From an uncultured Bacilli bacterium (lineage in GTDB: Bacteria; Bacillota_I; Bacilli_A; RF39; UBA660): 9,051 nt of DNA. The notes below the pieces were generated by a model. It did not search any database. It was not told where the DNA came from and saw only the letters and a list, made by a program, of their open reading frames with translations. The stretch lies in NCBI GenBank assembly GCA_934096785.1, contig CAKONA010000036.1, positions 1 to 9,051 of the forward strand, read 5' to 3'. Below are positions 5,635 to 9,051 of the stretch, piece after piece. Positions within the stretch are counted from its first letter, which is position 1, and every line of letters begins with the position of its first letter. The translations under genes and the position numbers were made by a program.

Positions 5635-6543
5635 ATGTTTAAATATACTTTAGATAACAAGAGATATCATACTCTTAACTATTATAATAAAACTAAGTAC
5701 GGTTGTAAGGTATTTAAAGTTTCTTTGAATGCAGGGTTTAGTTGTCCGAATAAGAAGAATGGTACTGGGTGTATTTATTGTTATAATGGTAGTGGTGAAA
5801 ATGATGGAATGGATTTGATAAGTCAGTTTAACATGGTAAGAGACAATACTTTGAAAAAGTGGCCTAATGCTAAATATATTGGCTATTTTCAAGCAGGTAC
5901 TAATACTTATGCAGATGTTGAAACTCTTAAAAGTAAGTATGAACCTATACTTAAGCTTGATAATGTTGTTGGGCTTAATATAGCTACTAGGTGTGATGCG
6001 TTAGATGATGATATTCTTGATTATTTAGATGGCTTAAATAAGAGAACTGATTTGATAGTTGAACTTGGTCTTCAAACCATTCATGAAAGTACTTCTAAAC
6101 TTATTAATAGAGGACACTCACTTGAAAAGTTTGAATGGGCTGTACTAGAACTTAGAAAAAGAAATATTGATACAGTTGTTCATATAATTAATGGTCTTCC
6201 TTTTGAAACTAAAGAGATGATGCTTGAGACTGTAAGGTATTTAAATAAATTAGATATTCAGGGTATAAAGATACATATGCTTTTTATATTGAAGGGTACT
6301 CCTATTGAGAACTTGTATAATAGTACTCACTTTCATGTTCTTAGTAAAGAAGAATATATTGATATTGTGATTGATCAGTTAGAGGAGTTAAGACCAGAGA
6401 TTGTTATTCATAGAATTACAGGGGACCCTATACGGGAATTACTTATTGAACCTAGTTGGCTTTTAAAGAAATTTAGTGTTCTTGATGATATTGATAAAGA
6501 GATGGTGAAGAGAGATTCATACCAAGGAAAAAAGATTCAGTGA
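5635..6543 (+). CDS. Radical SAM protein of the YtqA/YhcC family (TIGR01212 type)
   Basis: The 302-residue protein opens with a basic, aromatic region, then SLNAGFSCPNKK and GCIYC. Cys37, Cys46 and Cys49 are the likely ligands of the [4Fe-4S] cluster that cleaves S-adenosylmethionine. Downstream segments ELGLQTIHE, NRGHSLEKF, HIINGLPFET, KIHMLFILKGT and RPEIVIHRITGD are characteristic of the YhcC/YtqA group. As I recall, B. subtilis YtqA has recently been linked to wobble-uridine modification of tRNA together with the methyltransferase YtqB; no ytqB-like gene is in this window. The Cys37-Cys46 gap is eight residues, shorter than the eleven I expect in E. coli YhcC and B. subtilis YtqA. It lies 17 bases after uppP and stops (TGA) in the loop of a terminator hairpin. 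Confidence 0.88.
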   Translation: MFKYTLDNKRYHTLNYYNKTKYGCKVFKVSLNAGFSCPNKKNGTGCIYCYNGSGENDGMDLISQFNMVRDNTLKKWPNAKYIGYFQAGTNTYADVETLKSKYEPILKLDNVVGLNIATRCDALDDDILDYLDGLNKRTDLIVELGLQTIHESTSKLINRGHSLEKFEWAVLELRKRNIDTVVHIINGLPFETKEMMLETVRYLNKLDIQGIKIHMLFILKGTPIENLYNSTHFHVLSKEEYIDIVIDQLEELRPEIVIHRITGDPIRELLIEPSWLLKKFSVLDDIDKEMVKRDSYQGKKIQ

Positions 6544-6554
6544 TGAATCTTTTT
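6528..6554. terminator. Bidirectional terminator between the radical SAM gene and rmuC
   Basis: AAAAAGATTCA (6529-6539) and TGAATCTTTTT (6544-6554) are perfect reverse complements, an 11-base-pair stem with a four-base GTGA loop. The A/T-rich base of the stem gives a T run in both directions. The TGA stop of the plus-strand gene is in the loop and the TAA stop of rmuC is at the stem foot, so both convergent genes end inside it. Confidence 0.8.
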
Positions 6555-7635
6555 AGTTGTCTTCTTCTATTAGAATTCTTGAAGAATCTTCTAGTTTTAC
6601 ATTGTTAATAGAATCAAATCTCTTTGTTATCTTTTCTGTTGTTTTGTGTATGTTCTCAACGTCGTTGTTGACTGTTTGAATTGTTCTTGATAGTTTATCC
6701 CAACGTTCTTTGTAACGACCAAATTCTATTCCTAGTCTATTTAATTCTTCATGGATTATTGATGTGTATTTATCTCTTTCTAATCCTTTTAGTACTGCTT
6801 CTATAATTGTTAGAAGGCTCATTAATGTTGTTGGACTTGTTATCCATACTTTCTTACTTGCGGCATATTTAATAAGTGATGTGTGGTATGCATTTATTTC
6901 TGCGAATATTGCTTCTGCTGGTAAAAACATTATTGCTTGATCTGATGTTTCTCCTGGTATTATGTATTTACTTGCGATTGCATCTATATGTTTTTTAACA
7001 TCTGCATCAAATGCTTTGTATCTGATTGCTCTTTCTTGGTCACTAATACCTTTTTCAACAAGTCTTCTATAGTTTTCAAGTGGAAATTTTGAGTCTATGC
7101 ATATTGTCCCTAAAGGTTCAGGGCCGAATACTATCGCATCAGCTATAGTTGTATTTGATAATGTGTATTGTGTTCTATAGATTCTGTCGTTTTTTTCTCC
7201 GAATATTGATGATAAGATGTGGTAAAGATTAACTTCTCCGAAGATTCCTCTACTCTTTTTATCAGTAAGAATGCTTTCTAAAGATACTATTTCACTACCA
7301 AGTCCATCTATTTTCTTTTGAGCTTCATCTATTCTAGTAAGTCTTGACATTACTTCATTGAATGTTCTATTTGTTTTATCGAAACCGTCTTCTAGTTTTT
7401 CATTTACTTTTTGATTTATTAGATTTAGTTTTCTTTCGATTCTGTCGTTTAATTCATTAAAGTCTTTATTAATGTCACTTGAAAAGTTATGTTTGAATTC
7501 ACTTATTTCTTTTATTAGACTTATTTCTGTTTTAGATAGTCTATCATTCATTTCTGTGTTATCTGTTTTTCTTGTTATTAATATTATTAATAGAATTATA
7601 ATTATTATTAAGAGTCCTACGACTAAGTATTGCAT
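6553..7635 (-). CDS. rmuC: DNA recombination protein RmuC
   Basis: RmuC-family proteins are membrane-anchored, predicted nucleases that limit inversion of short inverted repeats in E. coli; the biochemical activity is poorly known. The 360-residue protein has an N-terminal membrane helix at about residues 4-20, a coiled-coil region at about 25-125, then the core domain. RGIFGEVNL (129-137) starts the core. Asp166 (IADAIVF) and IDSK (180-183) form the expected PD-(D/E)xK pattern, and FLPAEAIFAEI (237-247) and VWITSPTTLMSLL (from 263) are family hallmarks. An AAAGGTGAT ribosome binding site supports ATG 7635. It starts 31 bases after the rhodanese gene on the same strand, so the two are probably co-transcribed. 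Confidence 0.93.
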   Translation of the reverse strand: MQYLVVGLLIIIIILLIILITRKTDNTEMNDRLSKTEISLIKEISEFKHNFSSDINKDFNELNDRIERKLNLINQKVNEKLEDGFDKTNRTFNEVMSRLTRIDEAQKKIDGLGSEIVSLESILTDKKSRGIFGEVNLYHILSSIFGEKNDRIYRTQYTLSNTTIADAIVFGPEPLGTICIDSKFPLENYRRLVEKGISDQERAIRYKAFDADVKKHIDAIASKYIIPGETSDQAIMFLPAEAIFAEINAYHTSLIKYAASKKVWITSPTTLMSLLTIIEAVLKGLERDKYTSIIHEELNRLGIEFGRYKERWDKLSRTIQTVNNDVENIHKTTEKITKRFDSINNVKLEDSSRILIEEDN

Positions 7636-7666
7636 ATTATCACCTTTATCATTGTATCATATTTTT

Positions 7667-7894
7667 TTATTTTTTGTTATTGTTTTCTAAATAAAATACT
7701 TTGTATCCAAGAGATGATAATACCATTGTAGCTCTTTTGCTTAGTTTTCCGCTTTTACAGTATAGGTAGTAGTTTTCATTTTTATTAAGATAGCTTCTAT
7801 AGTTGTTTATTAATGAGTCATAAGGAATATTAATGCTTCCTTCGATGTGGCTTACACCATATGTGTATTTGTCACTTACATCTATTATTTTCAT
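7667..7894 (-). CDS. Single-domain rhodanese-like sulfurtransferase
   Basis: A 75-residue protein made of one compact rhodanese domain. It has the N-terminal IIDVSDKYTYGVSHIEGSINIP pattern split over residues 3-24 (Asp5, His16, Gly19 and Pro24 are the conserved positions) and the active-site loop YCKSGKLSKRA with Cys46 as the sulfane-sulfur carrier. Such proteins pass persulfide sulfur from donors to acceptors in the cytosol; the partner here is unknown. It is shorter than PspE- or GlpE-type domains (roughly 80-105 residues), with little after the helix following the active site. The start at 7894 has an AGGTGAT site. It lies 38 bases after the coupling-protein gene, beyond that gene's terminator, and 31 bases before rmuC. 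Confidence 0.88.
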   Translation of the reverse strand: MKIIDVSDKYTYGVSHIEGSINIPYDSLINNYRSYLNKNENYYLYCKSGKLSKRATMVLSSLGYKVFYLENNNKK

Positions 7895-7916
7895 TTAATC
7901 ACCTATTTAAGTCTAT

Positions 7917-7943
7917 AAAAAAAGATGAAATATTATTCATCTT
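7917..7943 (-). terminator. Intrinsic terminator of the coupling-protein gene
   Basis: On the minus strand AAGATGAA (7943-7936), a six-base loop and TTCATCTT (7929-7922) give a perfect eight-base-pair stem followed by five more T's. The TAA stop of the coupling-protein gene (7935-7933) is in the loop. The rhodanese-rmuC pair downstream must therefore rely on readthrough or on a promoter hidden in this short gap; I could not identify one with confidence. Confidence 0.8.
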
Positions 7944-9051
7944 CACTTCCAAAGAAATCATCAAAGAAGTCTTCATCATTTGGTTTGTTGTTAACAACTA
8001 CGCTATCAACATCTATATTTACTTTTGGTTTTTCGATTGTTTCTATTGGACCAACTGAAGCAGGTTCTTTTGGTTTATTTTCAGTAGTTGTATGATTATA
8101 TGGGCTAGTAAACCTTGGTATTTCATTTACTTCAGGTGATTTAGGTTCTTCGATTATATCTGGTTTGATAATGTTATCAATTGGTTTCTTTGGTTCTGGT
8201 ACTTCTTCTACTTCGTCTGGCATTGGTACGATGAACTTGTTAAAATCTAAGTCATCTTTTACTTCTTCTTTTTTAGTTTCTTCCTTTGGTTCTTGTAATT
8301 TATGTCCAAAGATATCGCTTATTTCTTTTTCTATATCTTCTTCGCTTTTAGGAGAAACTGGTACTGTGTTTACTTCAGGTTTTGATTCTGATGATTCTGT
8401 TTTACCTTGTTTTTCTCTTTCTGCTTGTGCTTTTTCTTCGGCTTCTTGTTTTTCTAGTTCTGCGATTTTTTCATCTAATCTTTTAATGTATTCATCCATT
8501 GATGTTGGCATTGGTGAAGAAGCTGATCTTCCCATCATCATACCTGCTGGCATATATGGAGGCATTCCACCCATCATGCTTCCTCCAGTTGGATTTGAAG
8601 CCATTTGTTCTCCTTTTAGTTTAGTAACATATCCTTTAAGGTCGAATACTTTAACACCTCTTTTAGGTCTTTCTGTGTATTGCATTGGTTCATATTTCTT
8701 TCCCCAATCTATTTTATAGTCGTATGTTAGTTTTGTTTTAAAAGGCATACTTCTAAATCTATTGATAATAACTTCTCCTTCTTTTAGAGCTTGAAGGTCA
8801 CTTACTGTAAATAGTGGTCTAATTGGTGGAGCTGGTTTATCTTTTTCTGCTTTTTCTGGTTTTTTGTCACCTAAAAGTTTACTTATTTCTTCTAAAGCAG
8901 CTAGTTCTGTACTCATGATATATACGAAGTTACCACAGTTACCTTTAATTGTTTCTGCTACATCTTTTCCATAAACTTTATTTAATTGTGAGAAGTTTTG
9001 AATAACGAAACTAAATCTAATATTTCTTGAACGAGATGCTGTAATCATTGT
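7933..9051 (-). CDS. VirD4/TraG-type coupling ATPase, C-terminal part (5' end outside window)
   Basis: The visible 372 residues are the end of a type IV secretion coupling protein, an inner-membrane hexameric ATPase that delivers relaxase-DNA to a conjugation channel. The segment ITASRSRNIRFSFVIQNFSQL, then YGKDVAETIKGNCGNF and STELAALEEISKLLG, is the stretch after Walker B in the TraG/VirD4 motor, including the conserved Gln of the IQN motif. LQALKEGEVIINRF and SMPFKTKLTYDY close the motor domain. Walker A and B would lie beyond 9051. About 225 residues of tail follow: a Gly/Met/Pro-rich patch (TGGSMMGGMPPYMPAGMMMG), a charged helix or coiled coil (DEYIKRLDEKIAELEKQ and on), long Lys/Glu/Pro-rich disordered sequence, and the acidic end DEDFFDDFFGSEDE. 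A coupling protein of an integrative element is likely; a resident chromosomal copy is possible. Confidence 0.85.
   Translation of the reverse strand, partial: TMITASRSRNIRFSFVIQNFSQLNKVYGKDVAETIKGNCGNFVYIMSTELAALEEISKLLGDKKPEKAEKDKPAPPIRPLFTVSDLQALKEGEVIINRFRSMPFKTKLTYDYKIDWGKKYEPMQYTERPKRGVKVFDLKGYVTKLKGEQMASNPTGGSMMGGMPPYMPAGMMMGRSASSPMPTSMDEYIKRLDEKIAELEKQEAEEKAQAEREKQGKTESSESKPEVNTVPVSPKSEEDIEKEISDIFGHKLQEPKEETKKEEVKDDLDFNKFIVPMPDEVEEVPEPKKPIDNIIKPDIIEEPKSPEVNEIPRFTSPYNHTTTENKPKEPASVGPIETIEKPKVNIDVDSVVVNNKPNDEDFFDDFFGSEDE

Noticed and set aside
8165..8719. 184-codon plus-strand open frame, rich in Ser
   Set aside because: It is the antisense of the Lys/Glu/Pro-rich tail of the coupling protein; the Ser/Phe/Leu runs are what that strand gives in reverse, and there is no ribosome binding site or family resemblance.

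Overview
The window comes from a strongly A+T-rich bacterium of Firmicutes/Mollicutes type. The evidence is AT-rich codon choice, Gram-positive Shine-Dalgarno sequences (AGGAGG, AGGTGAT), a lipobox lipoprotein and a small-genome style of packing with overlapping genes. TGA acts as a stop (nadE and the radical SAM gene end in TGA) and tryptophans are encoded by TGG, so this is the standard code and not the Mycoplasma code. An uncultured gut Bacilli/Mollicutes-like lineage fits best, but that is inference. No stretch longer than about 130 bases lacks a gene.

Region 1 (1-3403, minus strand) is a compact NAD salvage operon read right to left: pncA (nicotinamidase), pncB (nicotinate phosphoribosyltransferase), nadE (NH3-dependent NAD synthetase) and nadD (nicotinate mononucleotide adenylyltransferase, cut by the window edge). 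Together they convert nicotinamide to NAD by the deamidating (Preiss-Handler) route. The operon has a perfect-consensus promoter (TTGACA, 17 bp, TATAAT) and two near-identical 27-bp palindromes, one over the -10 box and one over the leader just upstream of the pncA ribosome binding site. These look like operators for an unidentified repressor. The nadD start contains a nine-A run that puts its ATG out of frame with the NadD sequence.

Region 2 (3399-4782, minus strand) holds a two-helix membrane protein, a DUF3603-like cytosolic protein and a lipoprotein, probably one transcript ending in an intrinsic terminator next to the pncA promoter.

Region 3 (4823-6543, plus strand) is divergent from region 2 and holds uppP (undecaprenyl-diphosphatase, cell-wall lipid carrier recycling) and a YtqA/YhcC-type radical SAM protein. 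It ends at a bidirectional terminator shared with rmuC.

Region 4 (6528-9051, minus strand) has the C-terminal part of a VirD4/TraG-type coupling ATPase with a long disordered acidic tail and its own terminator, followed by a single-domain rhodanese and rmuC. The coupling protein is the only sign of a conjugation system; no relaxase, integrase, attachment site, tRNA, CRISPR array or insertion sequence was seen.
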